A DNA stretch of 64,000 nucleotides from Mycobacterium gallinarum. GTDB taxonomy: Bacteria > Actinomycetota > Actinomycetes > Mycobacteriales > Mycobacteriaceae. The translations under genes and the position numbers were made by a program. Within the stretch, counting starts at the first letter, position 1. Each line of letters begins with the position of its first letter. The notes below the pieces were generated by a model that saw nothing but the letters and a program-made list of their open reading frames with translations, did not search any database and was not told the origin of the DNA. The stretch lies in assembly GCF_010726765.1 (NCBI RefSeq), contig NZ_AP022601.1, positions 2,108,001 through 2,172,000 of the forward strand, in the 5' to 3' direction. Shown piece after piece: positions 37,416-46,383 of the stretch.

Positions 37416-37531
37416 TTGCTGCTCCTTCGGCTCCACGAGGGACGTCTTCCCCAAGCGACCTGGCGGTTCCGAATGATGTGCAAATGTATGTGTCGTGCGT
37501 GTCTATTGTGCCCTGTGAGGCGCCTGTTGCG

Positions 37532-38356
37532 CTAGTCTGCTTCGAATTCTCTCAGGATGGCATCAGATAGCGCGGGCCAGCGCGAATATGCCCAGTCGCC
37601 GAAATCGCGGTCAGTGAGCACCACGAGCGCTAGGTCAGCCCGCGGGTCCACCCACAAAAACGTCCCTGACTGGCCGAAATGCCCGTAGGTGGCGTCCGAG
37701 TTCGCCGAACCTGTCCAGTGCGGCGACTTGTCGTCCCTGATCTCGAAGCCCAGACCCCAGTCGTTGGGACGCTGCGTCCCGAAACCGGGCAGCACCCCCG
37801 ACACGCCGGGAAACTGCACCTGGGTGGCCTCGGTGTGCATCTGTTCGGACACGGTCGAGGGGCGCAGCAGGTCGCCGGCGAAGGCGACGAGGTCAGCGAC
37901 GGTCGAGGTGGCTCCGAATCCGGCCGCCTCGGCACCGCCCGCCAGCGTGGTGTCCGACAGGCCAAGCGGCTCGCACACCGCCTCGGTCAGGTACTGCGCG
38001 AACTCGATGTCTGCCGCCCGTTGAATCGTCTCGGCGAGCACCCCGAATCCGTAGTTCGAGTACACCCGGCGTTTGCCGGGCTCGGCCATCAGATCCGCCG
38101 AGTGCATCGAATAGCCGGACGTGTGTGCCAGCAGGTGACGCACCGTGGAACCGGGCGGGCCGGCTTCGGTGTCGAGGTCGACGGCGCCCTCCTCGACCGC
38201 GATCTGCGCGGCCCGGGCCACCAGCGGCTTGGTCACCGACGCCAACGTGAAGCGCTGCCGGACATCGCCGTGCTGGGCCAGGATTCCGGATGGTCCGACT
38301 ACCGCGGCTGCGGCGGTCGGGACCGGCCACTCTTCGATCGCATCAAGCGCTGCCAC
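37532..38356 (-). CDS. Serine beta-lactamase/esterase-fold hydrolase
   Basis: A 274-aa class C-like (PBP/beta-lactamase superfamily) protein taken from GTG 38356. The nucleophile motif S-V-T-K is at residues 40-43 (FTLASVTKPLVA), the Tyr motif YSN in RRVYSNYGFGVLAE, and a HFGQSGTFLW segment near the C-terminus stands for the KTG-like motif. No signal peptide is seen, so an esterase or peptidase in the cytoplasm is likely, as for many mycobacterial members. An ATG at 38404 would overlap the preceding homocysteine methyltransferase gene. Confidence 0.87.
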   Translation of the reverse strand: MAALDAIEEWPVPTAAAAVVGPSGILAQHGDVRQRFTLASVTKPLVARAAQIAVEEGAVDLDTEAGPPGSTVRHLLAHTSGYSMHSADLMAEPGKRRVYSNYGFGVLAETIQRAADIEFAQYLTEAVCEPLGLSDTTLAGGAEAAGFGATSTVADLVAFAGDLLRPSTVSEQMHTEATQVQFPGVSGVLPGFGTQRPNDWGLGFEIRDDKSPHWTGSANSDATYGHFGQSGTFLWVDPRADLALVVLTDRDFGDWAYSRWPALSDAILREFEAD

Positions 38357-38366
38357 ATCAGCTAGC

Positions 38367-39308
38367 CTATTGGGCGCTCCACGCCTCGCAGATGGCCGCC
38401 ACATGGCGCGCGTCGGTGCCGCAGCACCCGCCGAGCACCGTCACCGCGGGTAAGCGATCCCGCAGGGCGGCATGCCGCGCCCCGAGGTCGTCGGGGTCGC
38501 CCTCGTCGAGTTCGGTGGACTCGTCGAGTTCAGCGTGGCTCTTCGATGAGGCGTTCGCGCGCAGACCGACAAGCCGCGACCGCCACTCCCCGTCGTGGTC
38601 GAGCGCATCCGCGAAATGTGTCGGATGCGCACAGTTGACCATGAAATACGCTGCACCGCCGTCTGTTTCGGCATCAACCTGCTCGATCGCCTCGTGCAAC
38701 GGCTGACCTGTCGGCAGCCGGCCATCGGTCTCGACAGTGAACGAGACCGCCGCCGGAATGCCCGCCGCGGCAGCGGCCCGCACCACACCGATTCCCTCTG
38801 CGGCATTGGTCATCGTGATCGCGGTGACCTGGTCGGCGGTCGTGTCGGCGAACGTCGCGATCTGGACCGCGTGATACCGCTCGGCATCCTCGGCCGTCAT
38901 CGCGTCGCGCGGGTCATAGCCGTCGCCTCGCGGGCCCACGCAGCCGCTCACCACCGCGGTTAGACCCTGGGCTGTCGCCGCCGCACGGACCTCCTCGGCG
39001 AGCTCCACCGCCGAACGGTTCAGCGCGTCGAGCCGCTCGGGTGAGTATCCGAGCTGTGAAGCCCAGTCGGGATTGGCACGCCACGTTGGTGTTTCGATGA
39101 CGAAGCCGGCGCCATGCCTGCGCGCGATCGCCAGGTACCCATCGTAGTAGCGCCGCAGCCGGTCCCGGGTGTCCGGACTGTCAAGCAACGGGAACGCCGC
39201 GAAGGCCGGCAGGTCGATGCCGTCATGGAAGACGAGTTCGGTTTCGAGTCCGCCGTCGGTCACGAACAGGCCGCCGCCCAGCTGAGGAAGGCTCCCGCGC
39301 CGGCTCAT
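38367..39308 (-). CDS. Homocysteine S-methyltransferase family protein
   Basis: A 313-aa TIM-barrel enzyme from ATG 39308, whose ATG overlaps the stop of the upstream methyltransferase (ATGA). [20 protein letters not shown] begins the barrel, [12 protein letters not shown] follows at mid-length, and the zinc ligands are the Cys of VNCAHP and the Cys pair of GGCCGTD. MmuM-type enzymes transfer a methyl group from S-methylmethionine or SAM to homocysteine. Coupling to a SAM methyltransferase suggests methyl-group recycling (inference). Confidence 0.92.
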   Translation of the reverse strand: MSRRGSLPQLGGGLFVTDGGLETELVFHDGIDLPAFAAFPLLDSPDTRDRLRRYYDGYLAIARRHGAGFVIETPTWRANPDWASQLGYSPERLDALNRSAVELAEEVRAAATAQGLTAVVSGCVGPRGDGYDPRDAMTAEDAERYHAVQIATFADTTADQVTAITMTNAAEGIGVVRAAAAAGIPAAVSFTVETDGRLPTGQPLHEAIEQVDAETDGGAAYFMVNCAHPTHFADALDHDGEWRSRLVGLRANASSKSHAELDESTELDEGDPDDLGARHAALRDRLPAVTVLGGCCGTDARHVAAICEAWSAQ

Positions 39309-40384
39309 GATTTGCGCGCGATGTAGTAGTAGTTGAACGCGTCGGATTCGATCTCGCGGACCGTGACGTCCCCGAAGCCGGCATCGGCGAGCATCGACGT
39401 AGCCAGTTGCCGACCCCAACACGTGCCTAGCCCATCTCCGCCCAGACCCAGCGACACGCTCATGCAGTGCATCGTCGACACCGTGTAGAGGTACGTCGCC
39501 AACGGCACGCCGATATTGTCCTCCAGCCGAGTCGACGCCTTGATGTCGACCATCAACAACACGCCGCCCGGCCGCAGTGCGGAATAGATGTTCTGGAGCA
39601 CCTGCGCCGGGTGGGCCTGGTCGTGAATCGCATCGAAAACCGTGATGACGTCATAGGTTTCGCTCATATCGAGCGCCGCCACATCCATGGCGGCGAACGT
39701 CGCGTTGGGCAGGTTCAGCCGTTGGGCTTCGGCCCGGCCGACGGCGAGGCCTTCGTCGGAGAAGTCGATGCCGGTGAAGCGACTTGCCGGAAACGCCTGT
39801 GCCATGACATTGATCGCGTGGCCACTGCCACAGCCGATGTCGGCCACGTCGGCGCCGGCGCGCAGCCGCTCGGGCAGGCCGTCAGCCATCGGCAGAATGA
39901 CCTCGACGAGTGCGGCGTCGAACACCTCACCGCTCTCCTCGGCCATCAGCTTGTGAAAGCGTGGATAGTCGCTGTACGACAAACCACCGCCGTTGTGGAA
40001 GCAATCGACAACCTTCTGTTCCACCTCACCGAGCATCGGTATGAACTGCGCGACGCGGGCCAGATTGTCCGGACCCGCCGCCCGCGTCAGCACGGCCGCG
40101 CGGTGCCGCGGAAGGGTGTAGGTCTGCGTGGCCGGGTCGAACTCGACGACGCGGCCGGACACCACCCCACCCAGCCATTCCCGCACATAGCGTTCGTTGA
40201 GCCCGGCGGCGTCGGCGATTTGCGCGCTGGTGGCCGGTGGAAGTTCGGCCAGGGTGTCGAACAAATTGGTCTGATGCCCGATCGACAGCAGTATCGCCAG
40301 GCTGGCGCTGTCAATGGCACCCGCGATACGGCCGGCGAATTCTTCTGTGGTGTCGGTGAATTGCTGTTCTTCGATGGCGGTCAT
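39305..40384 (-). CDS. SAM-dependent methyltransferase with N-terminal winged helix (Rv2258c-like)
   Basis: A 359-aa protein. The N-terminal ~110 residues form a winged-helix dimerisation domain ([35 protein letters not shown]), and the C-terminal domain is a Rossmann methyltransferase with [20 protein letters not shown] (about 185-204) and [13 protein letters not shown]. This architecture and position match Rv2258c. Substrate unknown; small aromatic or quinone-like O-/C-methyltransferases share it. First gene of an operon with the homocysteine methyltransferase; direct repeats lie upstream at 40455-40500. Confidence 0.92.
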   Translation of the reverse strand: MTAIEEQQFTDTTEEFAGRIAGAIDSASLAILLSIGHQTNLFDTLAELPPATSAQIADAAGLNERYVREWLGGVVSGRVVEFDPATQTYTLPRHRAAVLTRAAGPDNLARVAQFIPMLGEVEQKVVDCFHNGGGLSYSDYPRFHKLMAEESGEVFDAALVEVILPMADGLPERLRAGADVADIGCGSGHAINVMAQAFPASRFTGIDFSDEGLAVGRAEAQRLNLPNATFAAMDVAALDMSETYDVITVFDAIHDQAHPAQVLQNIYSALRPGGVLLMVDIKASTRLEDNIGVPLATYLYTVSTMHCMSVSLGLGGDGLGTCWGRQLATSMLADAGFGDVTVREIESDAFNYYYIARKS

Positions 40385-40454
40385 CCTGCTCCTTGAGGGG
40401 TGGTCGAGTGGTGATCACTTGAACTAAACGCGGGGCGCGCACCGCCCGCATCGG

Positions 40455-40500
40455 GCAAACGATGCATCTTTTCGGACACCCGTGTGGTGCATACGATGCA
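40455..40500. promoter_or_regulatory. Pair of near-identical 12-bp direct repeats upstream of the methyltransferase operon
   Basis: GCAAACGATGCA (40455-40466) and GCATACGATGCA (40489-40500) differ at one base and start 34 bp apart, about three helical turns. They lie upstream of the Rv2258c-like gene and just past the stop of the LuxR-type regulator gene. Candidate activator or repressor sites. Confidence 0.5.
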
Positions 40501-40505
40501 GTTGG

Positions 40506-42119
40506 TCATTGCAGGATGTCGTTGTCGTATGCCCACGCCACCGCGGCCGTGCGTGAGGAGACGTCGAGTTTGGCGTAGATGTTGGCCAGATGACGGCCGA
40601 CCGTCTTCTCACTGATGCAGATCTGCTCGGCGACCTGTTTGTTGGTCGCGCCCCCGGCGATTCGCTGCAAAATCTGGATTTCGCGTTTGGTCAGACCCCG
40701 GGCTGTGCTGGTGACGCAGATCTGGGCCGGCTCGACTCCCAGCTGGGCGTAGATGTTCTCGGCGGTCGCCGAGTCCGCGGCGGCCAGCTGCTCGTCGCCC
40801 AGGCCCTTGTGCGCGAGGGCCATCCACTCGTAAATCTGCGCGGTCTCGTACCGAGATTGCTGAGTTCGATACTCGCGCAGCGCCGCTTCGAGCAATCCCA
40901 GTGCCCTCGCGTGCTGCCCCTGCTGTGTCAACAGCGCGCCGCGGGCATGTGCTGCCCACGCCCGGAATCCGGGGGTAGCGAACGCTTCGGCGCCGGATTC
41001 GAGTTCCGCACAGTATCTTTCGCCTTCGTCGAGGCTGCCACGTGCCAGCGCGACTTCGACCGACGCGCGCAACAATCGCATGCGGCCCGGCCGGTCGGCG
41101 CCGGCAAGCGCCAGCCGCAAATCGGTCCACGCGGTCTCGCGGTCACCCATCCGGCAACGCAGCAACGCCTCACCGGGTTGGGGCTCCACACCCAGTGACC
41201 GGGCGCGCGCGAAGGCCGCGAACGCACCATCGGCATCGCCGCGCAGCCGCCGCACCTCCCCCAACTGGAAGTACCCCTCACCGGCGGCCCAGGTGTTGAC
41301 GTCCTCCAGCGCCCGGCTGGTCTCGGCAAGCCTGTCCTCGAGCTGGCGGTAGTCATCGGTGGCAGCCGACAGCTGCAGCCGATGCACATCGCAGACCCCG
41401 CCGTAGTTCGACGACCCCGCAAAGTCGTTGCACCAGCGCTCCATTGATTGGGTCCATGCCCTCATCCGCGGCAGGTCGGCCAGCCGATGACATTGGTTGA
41501 GGACGACGCAGTAGATGTCGCCCGCCCAGTCGATGGGCACCTCGTCGGCAAGGATCGGCAACATTGCCTCGTCGATCAGTCCGTACGCATCGGCCACCCG
41601 GGCCTCGCTGATCGCGGTCAGCGCCTCGGCGACCCGGCACAGCGCGTTGAGCGCGGGCATGTCCAGCCGCTGACAGACGTCTCGTAGCTTCTGCACCCGC
41701 GCGGCGAGCGCATCGCCGTCGGCCATCACCACGAGCGCCTCGAGATATGCCAGGTAGCCGTCGGTGGGCCCCTCGGGGGCGCCGTCGAGCAGTCGGCGTG
41801 CCCGGTTCATCCAGCCCTGCGCGATGACGAAGTCCCCGCGGGTGAACCACGCCAGGCCGAGTTCCACGGCTTTCATCGCCGCCGACGGCGGGTCGGTGCG
41901 CGACAACTGTCCGAAGACACGTTCGGCGATGCGCAGGGACTCCTTGCCGCGCCCCAGCTGCCACGCCGCAGTCGCCATCGCGTCGAGGTCGTCGGTACCC
42001 AGCGGCGTGTCCTCGCCTGCCCGGAAGAATGCCGAATAGGAGGCATGCCAGTCTCGGCGGACGTGCGCGGTGCGCGCCGTCAGCAGCAGGTCGCCGTGGG
42101 TGCCTACGCCGGTATCCAT
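40506..42119 (-). CDS. LuxR-family transcriptional regulator with large TPR-like N-terminal region
   Basis: A ~537-aa regulator. Residues 1-460 are helical with TPR-like pairs (Ala/Leu/Arg-rich, e.g. YFQLGEVRRLRGDADGAFAA), and the C-terminal ~65 residues are a GerE helix-turn-helix: LTKREIQILQRIAGGATNKQ, VAEQICISEKTVGRHLANIY, AKLDVSSRTAAVAWA. No AAA/Walker motif is present, unlike full LAL regulators. Start ATG 42119 is chosen; a frame from 42176 would add 19 residues and include the hairpin at 42161. Encoded between mscR (divergent) and the methyltransferase operon. Confidence 0.88.
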   Translation of the reverse strand: MDTGVGTHGDLLLTARTAHVRRDWHASYSAFFRAGEDTPLGTDDLDAMATAAWQLGRGKESLRIAERVFGQLSRTDPPSAAMKAVELGLAWFTRGDFVIAQGWMNRARRLLDGAPEGPTDGYLAYLEALVVMADGDALAARVQKLRDVCQRLDMPALNALCRVAEALTAISEARVADAYGLIDEAMLPILADEVPIDWAGDIYCVVLNQCHRLADLPRMRAWTQSMERWCNDFAGSSNYGGVCDVHRLQLSAATDDYRQLEDRLAETSRALEDVNTWAAGEGYFQLGEVRRLRGDADGAFAAFARARSLGVEPQPGEALLRCRMGDRETAWTDLRLALAGADRPGRMRLLRASVEVALARGSLDEGERYCAELESGAEAFATPGFRAWAAHARGALLTQQGQHARALGLLEAALREYRTQQSRYETAQIYEWMALAHKGLGDEQLAAADSATAENIYAQLGVEPAQICVTSTARGLTKREIQILQRIAGGATNKQVAEQICISEKTVGRHLANIYAKLDVSSRTAAVAWAYDNDILQ

Positions 42120-42160
42120 GTCAGTGAAGTACAACGGTATATCCGGGCGGAGAAGTTCAA

Positions 42161-42176
42161 ATGCCCCTTCGGGCAT
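42161..42176. promoter_or_regulatory. Inverted repeat in the LuxR/mscR divergent region
   Basis: ATGCCC-CTTC-GGGCAT forms a six-base stem with a four-base loop, 30 bp upstream of mscR. It could be an operator for either gene. If the LuxR-type protein really starts at 42176 it would be coding, which lowers confidence. Confidence 0.35.
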
Positions 42177-42205
42177 GAATTAATTGAGAACGTTATGTTA
42201 TCCCC

Positions 42206-43303
42206 ATGACTCAGACGGTGCGGGGCGTGATTTCGCGTAAGAAGGGTGAGCCGGTCGAGGTGGTCGAGGTGGTCATCCCCGATCCGGGTGCCGGTGAGGT
42301 GGTGGTCGACATCATCGCCTGCGGGGTGTGCCATACCGATCTGACGTATCGCGAGGGCGGGATCAACGACGAGTTCCCCTTCCTGCTGGGTCATGAGGCG
42401 GCGGGCACGGTGGAGTCGGTCGGCGCGGGTGTGACGAACGTGGAGCCCGGCGACTTCGTGATCCTGAACTGGCGTGCGGTGTGTGGACAGTGCCGGGCGT
42501 GCAAGCGCGGTCGCCCACATTTGTGCTTTGACACATTCAACGCCGAGCAGCCGATGACCTTGACCGACGGCACCCCGTTGACGCCCGCGCTGGGCATCGG
42601 CGCCTTCGCAGACAAGACATTGGTGCACGAGGGCCAGTGCACGAAGGTCGATCCGGCCGCCGATCCCGCGGTGGCGGGCCTGTTGGGCTGCGGGGTGATG
42701 GCCGGTATCGGCGCGGCGATCAACACCGGCGCGGTCAACCGTGACGACACTGTGGCCGTGATCGGCTGCGGCGGTGTCGGTGATGCCGCGATCGCCGGTG
42801 CCGCCTTGGTCGGGGCGCGGCGGATCATCGCGGTGGACACCGACAACAAGAAGCTGGACTGGGCGCGCGGGTTCGGGGCCACGCACACCATCAACGCCAA
42901 AGAGCTCGACCCGGTGGCGACGATCCAGGATTTGACCGACGGCTTCGGCGCGGACGTGGTGATCGACGCGGTCGGTCGGCCCGAAACGTGGAAACAGGCG
43001 TTCTATGCCCGCGATCTGGCCGGAACCGTTGTCCTGGTCGGTGTTCCGACCCCGGACATGACATTGGAGATGCCGCTGATCGACTTCTTCTCCCGCGGCG
43101 GTTCACTTAAATCGTCGTGGTATGGCGACTGCCTGCCCGAGCGTGACTTCCCCACGTTGATCAGCCTTTACCTGCAAGGCAGGCTGCCGCTGGAGAAGTT
43201 CGTCTCCGAACGCATCGGTCTGGACGGTATCGAGGACGCATTCCACAAGATGCATGCCGGCTCCGAAGCAGACGCTGTGCTGCGCTCGGTGGTGATCCTG
43301 TGA
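42206..43303 (+). CDS. mscR: S-nitrosomycothiol reductase / mycothiol-dependent formaldehyde dehydrogenase
   Basis: A 365-aa zinc alcohol-dehydrogenase-family enzyme. Catalytic zinc ligands Cys39 (ACGVCHTDL), His63-Glu64 (LGHEAAG) and the structural zinc set Cys93, 96, 99 and 107 ([16 protein letters not shown]) are intact; the NAD motif is [20 protein letters not shown]. The sequence follows M. tuberculosis Rv2259 closely. With mycothiol it oxidises formaldehyde adducts and reduces S-nitrosomycothiol, protecting against NO and formaldehyde. The stop overlaps the next gene (GTGA), as with Rv2259-Rv2260. Confidence 0.96.
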   Translation: MTQTVRGVISRKKGEPVEVVEVVIPDPGAGEVVVDIIACGVCHTDLTYREGGINDEFPFLLGHEAAGTVESVGAGVTNVEPGDFVILNWRAVCGQCRACKRGRPHLCFDTFNAEQPMTLTDGTPLTPALGIGAFADKTLVHEGQCTKVDPAADPAVAGLLGCGVMAGIGAAINTGAVNRDDTVAVIGCGGVGDAAIAGAALVGARRIIAVDTDNKKLDWARGFGATHTINAKELDPVATIQDLTDGFGADVVIDAVGRPETWKQAFYARDLAGTVVLVGVPTPDMTLEMPLIDFFSRGGSLKSSWYGDCLPERDFPTLISLYLQGRLPLEKFVSERIGLDGIEDAFHKMHAGSEADAVLRSVVIL

Positions 43304-43926
43304 GCGACAACATCTCCCGCGTGGTCACCCACGGCACCTTCGAACTCGACGGCGGATCCTGGGAAGTCGACAACAACATCTGGCTCGTCGGCGACGACAA
43401 CGACGTCATCGTCTTCGACGCCGCCCACGACGCCGGGCCGATCGTCATGGCCGTCGGCGGCCGCAACGTGGTGGCAGTCGTTTGCACCCATGGGCACAAT
43501 GACCACGTCACGGTCGCCCCTGAGCTGTCGGATGCGCTCGACGCGCCGGTGCTTCTGCATCCGGCCGACGACGTGCTGTGGCGAATGACTCACCCCGAGA
43601 GGGATTTCCGTACCGTCAGCGATGGCGAGACGCTCGCTGTCGGTGGCATCGAGCTGCACGCGCTGCACACTCCTGGACACTCGCCGGGCTCGGTGTGTTG
43701 GCATGCTCCCGCGTTGAACGCGGTCTTCAGCGGCGACACCCTGTTCCAGGGCGGCCCGGGGGCCACCGGACGGTCGTACTCGGACTTCCCCACGATCCTC
43801 TCGTCGATCTCGGGCCGGCTCGGGAAGCTGCCCGACGACACCGTCGTCTACACCGGACACGGCGACACCACCACCATCGGTGACGAGCTCGTGAATTACG
43901 ACGACTGGGTCAAGCGCGGCAGCTGA
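43300..43926 (+). CDS. Metallo-beta-lactamase-fold hydrolase paired with mscR
   Basis: A 208-aa hydrolase from GTG 43300. The metal motif THGHNDH (His64, His66, Asp68, His69) is followed by [18 protein letters not shown] and TGHGDTT, the full glyoxalase II-like set of ligands. It corresponds to Rv2260 and is translationally coupled to mscR. A likely role is hydrolysis of the S-formylmycothiol thioester formed by MscR (inference from pairing, analogous to S-formylglutathione hydrolase). Confidence 0.94.
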   Translation: MSDNISRVVTHGTFELDGGSWEVDNNIWLVGDDNDVIVFDAAHDAGPIVMAVGGRNVVAVVCTHGHNDHVTVAPELSDALDAPVLLHPADDVLWRMTHPERDFRTVSDGETLAVGGIELHALHTPGHSPGSVCWHAPALNAVFSGDTLFQGGPGATGRSYSDFPTILSSISGRLGKLPDDTVVYTGHGDTTTIGDELVNYDDWVKRGS

Positions 43927-43942
43927 GCGCGCCCCTTGCACC

Positions 43943-43999
43943 GCGACCGACCGTGTCTGTACGGCGACACTTCGGAAACTGACGTACAAAGGCGGTCGC
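43943..43999. terminator. Hairpin region between convergent genes
   Basis: GCGACCG (43943-43949) pairs with CGGTCGC (43993-43999), and an inner GTGTC/GACAC stem lies at 43953-43970. It occupies the 82-bp gap between the converging stops at 43926 and 44009, so a bidirectional terminator is likely. Confidence 0.45.
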
Positions 44000-44008
44000 T
44001 CGCGGCGA

Positions 44009-44575
44009 TTAGGTTCCTCGGCCCTCGTCGAGAATGCGACGCTTCTTGGCCGCACGCGCGGACCACATCAACGAGACGGCGAGCTGCAGTAAGCCGAGTC
44101 CGAAGAGACCGCCGAACACGAACGGCAGCCATCCGCGGGAGCCGTCATGTCCGAATGCCATTCTGGGCGTGATGAACCCGTCGACAGACCCCTTGGCCTC
44201 GACCTGGTAGGTGCCCGCCTCCCGAACCTGAACCTTCCAGACCCGCACGCGCACATCGTTGTTGTGTGTCGTTGTGCCGCCGATGTCTTCGATGACCGTG
44301 GGCTCCGGCAGACCGGCGGTCGGGGTGATCCCGAAACTCAGATCGGGAATCGCGAAACCGCTCCTCGGATTGTCGGCCACCACGGTATGGAAGCTCACGG
44401 TCATCTCGCCAGCAGGAAGTTGCAGGCTCATGGAGCCCGGAATTGTCATCTCGCCGTACGCGTCGTACTCGTCGAGCACGAAGACGTTCAGGACAAGCGA
44501 TGCCATGAAACCGACGAAAGACACGACCAACGTGAGAACAGAAACCACGATCGCGATCCGCGGCGCGCGCTTCAT
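44009..44575 (-). CDS. Two-helix membrane protein of unknown function
   Basis: A 188-aa protein with a membrane helix at residues ~8-33 (IAIVVSVLTLVVSFVGFMAS) and another at ~149-170 (LPFVFGGLFGLGLLQLAVSL), enclosing a ~115-residue extracytoplasmic beta-rich domain (GEMTIPGSMSLQLPAGEMTV; AGTYQVEAKGSVDG). A short basic cytoplasmic tail follows. No family is recognised. It lies 36 bp downstream of the TetR gene on the same strand and is probably cotranscribed with it. Confidence 0.72.
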   Translation of the reverse strand: MKRAPRIAIVVSVLTLVVSFVGFMASLVLNVFVLDEYDAYGEMTIPGSMSLQLPAGEMTVSFHTVVADNPRSGFAIPDLSFGITPTAGLPEPTVIEDIGGTTTHNNDVRVRVWKVQVREAGTYQVEAKGSVDGFITPRMAFGHDGSRGWLPFVFGGLFGLGLLQLAVSLMWSARAAKKRRILDEGRGT

Positions 44576-44611
44576 GGCCGAAAGTGTGTCACGACTTCGG
44601 CCGTATGTCTG

Positions 44612-45283
44612 TCACGCCTCGGTCTGTGCCGCCGCGCCGATCAGCCATGTCTGCAGACCCAATCGCAGGCCGTCGCTGAATCGCTGACCTGGATCGGGAA
44701 GCCCGATCTCTGCGATGGCGGCGCGCACTGGTTCGGTGGGCACCGAGAACGGATACGCGCCCGCTGTCAACATCAGCGACCCCTCGGCGAAGAACGCGGT
44801 GAACTCTTCAGGCAGCCAGGGCAGATGGCGGTGCACGAGGGCCGCCAATGCCGCGATCCGCCCCATCGCGCGCGCCTTGAAGTCGCGGGCGAACCGATGC
44901 GAGATGTTGCGTTCCAGCACCGAGGCCATCGACCCGAGAAGCTCGCCGAGCAGCGGGCGCGCCATCACCGAATCCGCGACGACGGTCGCAACCCGGATCT
45001 CGTTGGCGTAGCCCGATTTTCTGGCACGTGGCCGCCCCAGCCGACTCTCGACGTCAGCGAGCCACATCGTGAATTCCTCGTCGAGCACCTCGAGGAAGAT
45101 CGCCTCGCGGCTGTCGAAATATCTCAGTACGTTCGACTTGGCCAGTCCGACCCGGTCCGAGAGTTCCCGCAAGCTGATGTCACCGACGGTCTTCTCGGCA
45201 AGCATGTCGCGCGCGACCTTCATGATCGCCATCCGGCGGGCCGCCATCTGCTCCGGCCGGCGAGCACGCTGGAAGGACGTCAC
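44612..45283 (-). CDS. TetR-family transcriptional regulator
   Basis: A 223-aa regulator with the helix-turn-helix in residues ~15-65: [20 protein letters not shown], then [19 protein letters not shown]. The C-terminal region has an alpha-helical ligand/dimerisation domain (TetR_C-like, ending [14 protein letters not shown]). It is divergent from an SDR gene across a 92-bp region that contains two TTATCAGACCA repeats, so it most likely represses that gene and itself. Confidence 0.92.
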   Translation of the reverse strand: MTSFQRARRPEQMAARRMAIMKVARDMLAEKTVGDISLRELSDRVGLAKSNVLRYFDSREAIFLEVLDEEFTMWLADVESRLGRPRARKSGYANEIRVATVVADSVMARPLLGELLGSMASVLERNISHRFARDFKARAMGRIAALAALVHRHLPWLPEEFTAFFAEGSLMLTAGAYPFSVPTEPVRAAIAEIGLPDPGQRFSDGLRLGLQTWLIGAAAQTEA

Positions 45284-45295
45284 AAGACAGCAACA

Positions 45296-45328
45296 TTATC
45301 AGACCATCGGGCTCTTGTTATCAGACCA
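45296..45328. promoter_or_regulatory. Direct repeats TTATCAGACCA, probable TetR operator
   Basis: TTATCAGACCA occurs exactly at 45296-45306 and 45318-45328, 22 bp (two helical turns) apart. The second is followed by ATGGTC, making the palindrome GACCA-A-TGGTC (45323-45333). The elements lie between the divergent TetR and SDR genes. Confidence 0.65.
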
Positions 45329-45375
45329 ATGGTCCGTTACTGTTCGGTTATCCATCCGACGTAGAGGAGAAACTC

Positions 45376-46323
45376 ATGGTCCGTGTGCGCACAGTGACGG
45401 TCCCCGATCAGTCCGGAAAGCTCGCGGTCGTCACCGGCGCCAACTCCGGGCTGGGGCTTGGCATCGCGACCCGGCTGGCCGCCGCGGGCGCCGACGTCGT
45501 CATGGCGATCCGCAACCGCGCGAAGGGCGAGGCCGCGATCGAGCAGATCCGCGCGACGGTCCCCGACGCCAAGCTGTCCATCAAGGCGCTCGACCTGTCC
45601 TCGCTGGCCAGCGTCAAGGCGCTCGGCGACGAACTGAACGCCGAGGGACGACCGATCGACCTCCTGATCAACAACGCAGGCATCATGCAGCCACCGCAGC
45701 GGGAAACCACCGCCGACGGATTCGAATTACAGTTCGGCTGTAACCATTTGGGCCACTTCGCGCTCACCGGTCATCTGCTGCCGCTGCTGCGTGCCGCCGA
45801 CCAGCCGCGGGTGCACTCGTTGAGCAGTTCTGCAGCGCGCTTCGGCGGCATCCGGTTCGACGATCTGCAGTGGGAGAAGCGATACAACGCCACCCAGGCG
45901 TAGGCGCAGTCCAAGTCCGCGAACCTGATGTTCGCGATCGAGTTGGACCGCAGGAGTCGCCACGGCGGGTGGAACATCATGTCCAACGCGTCGCATCCCG
46001 GCTTGTGCAAGACCAACCTCCAGCTGAGCGGCCCCTCCCACGGTCAGGCCAACCCGACGCTGCTGGAACGCTTCTACCGCGTCAGCCGGACCGCGATGCC
46101 GTTCATGTGGCAGGAGATCGACGAGGGAATTCTGCCCAGCCTGTACGGCGCGACCGCCCCCGAGGCGCAGGGCGGCGCGTTCTACGGACCACGGGGCATC
46201 CTCGAACTGGCCGGCGGCGGCGTCACCGACGCCAAGATCCTCCCCCGCGCCAGTGACGAGGCCGACGGACGCAGGTTGTGGGCGATCTCGGAGCGACTGA
46301 CTTCGGTGACCTATCCCGCGTAA
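45376..46323 (+). pseudogene. Short-chain dehydrogenase interrupted by TAG at the catalytic Tyr codon
   Basis: ATG 45376 (GAGGAG upstream) opens an SDR of the Rv0068-like type: [15 protein letters not shown] binds NAD(P), [11 protein letters not shown] and [12 protein letters not shown] hold the structural and catalytic Asn/Ser. After 175 codons comes TAG (45901-45903), then the same frame runs on, AQSKSANLMFAIELDRRS, to a TAA at 46321-46323. In relatives this spot reads YxQSK, so the stop replaces the active-site Tyr of YxxxK by one base change. The remaining 315-codon frame is clean. Inactive unless the stop is read through or a sequencing error. Confidence 0.85.
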
Positions 46324-46383
46324 GGGGACTACGGTCGTGGGTACGCCCCAGCTGCCCGTTGCCCACACGTCCCGGAGGTCGCG

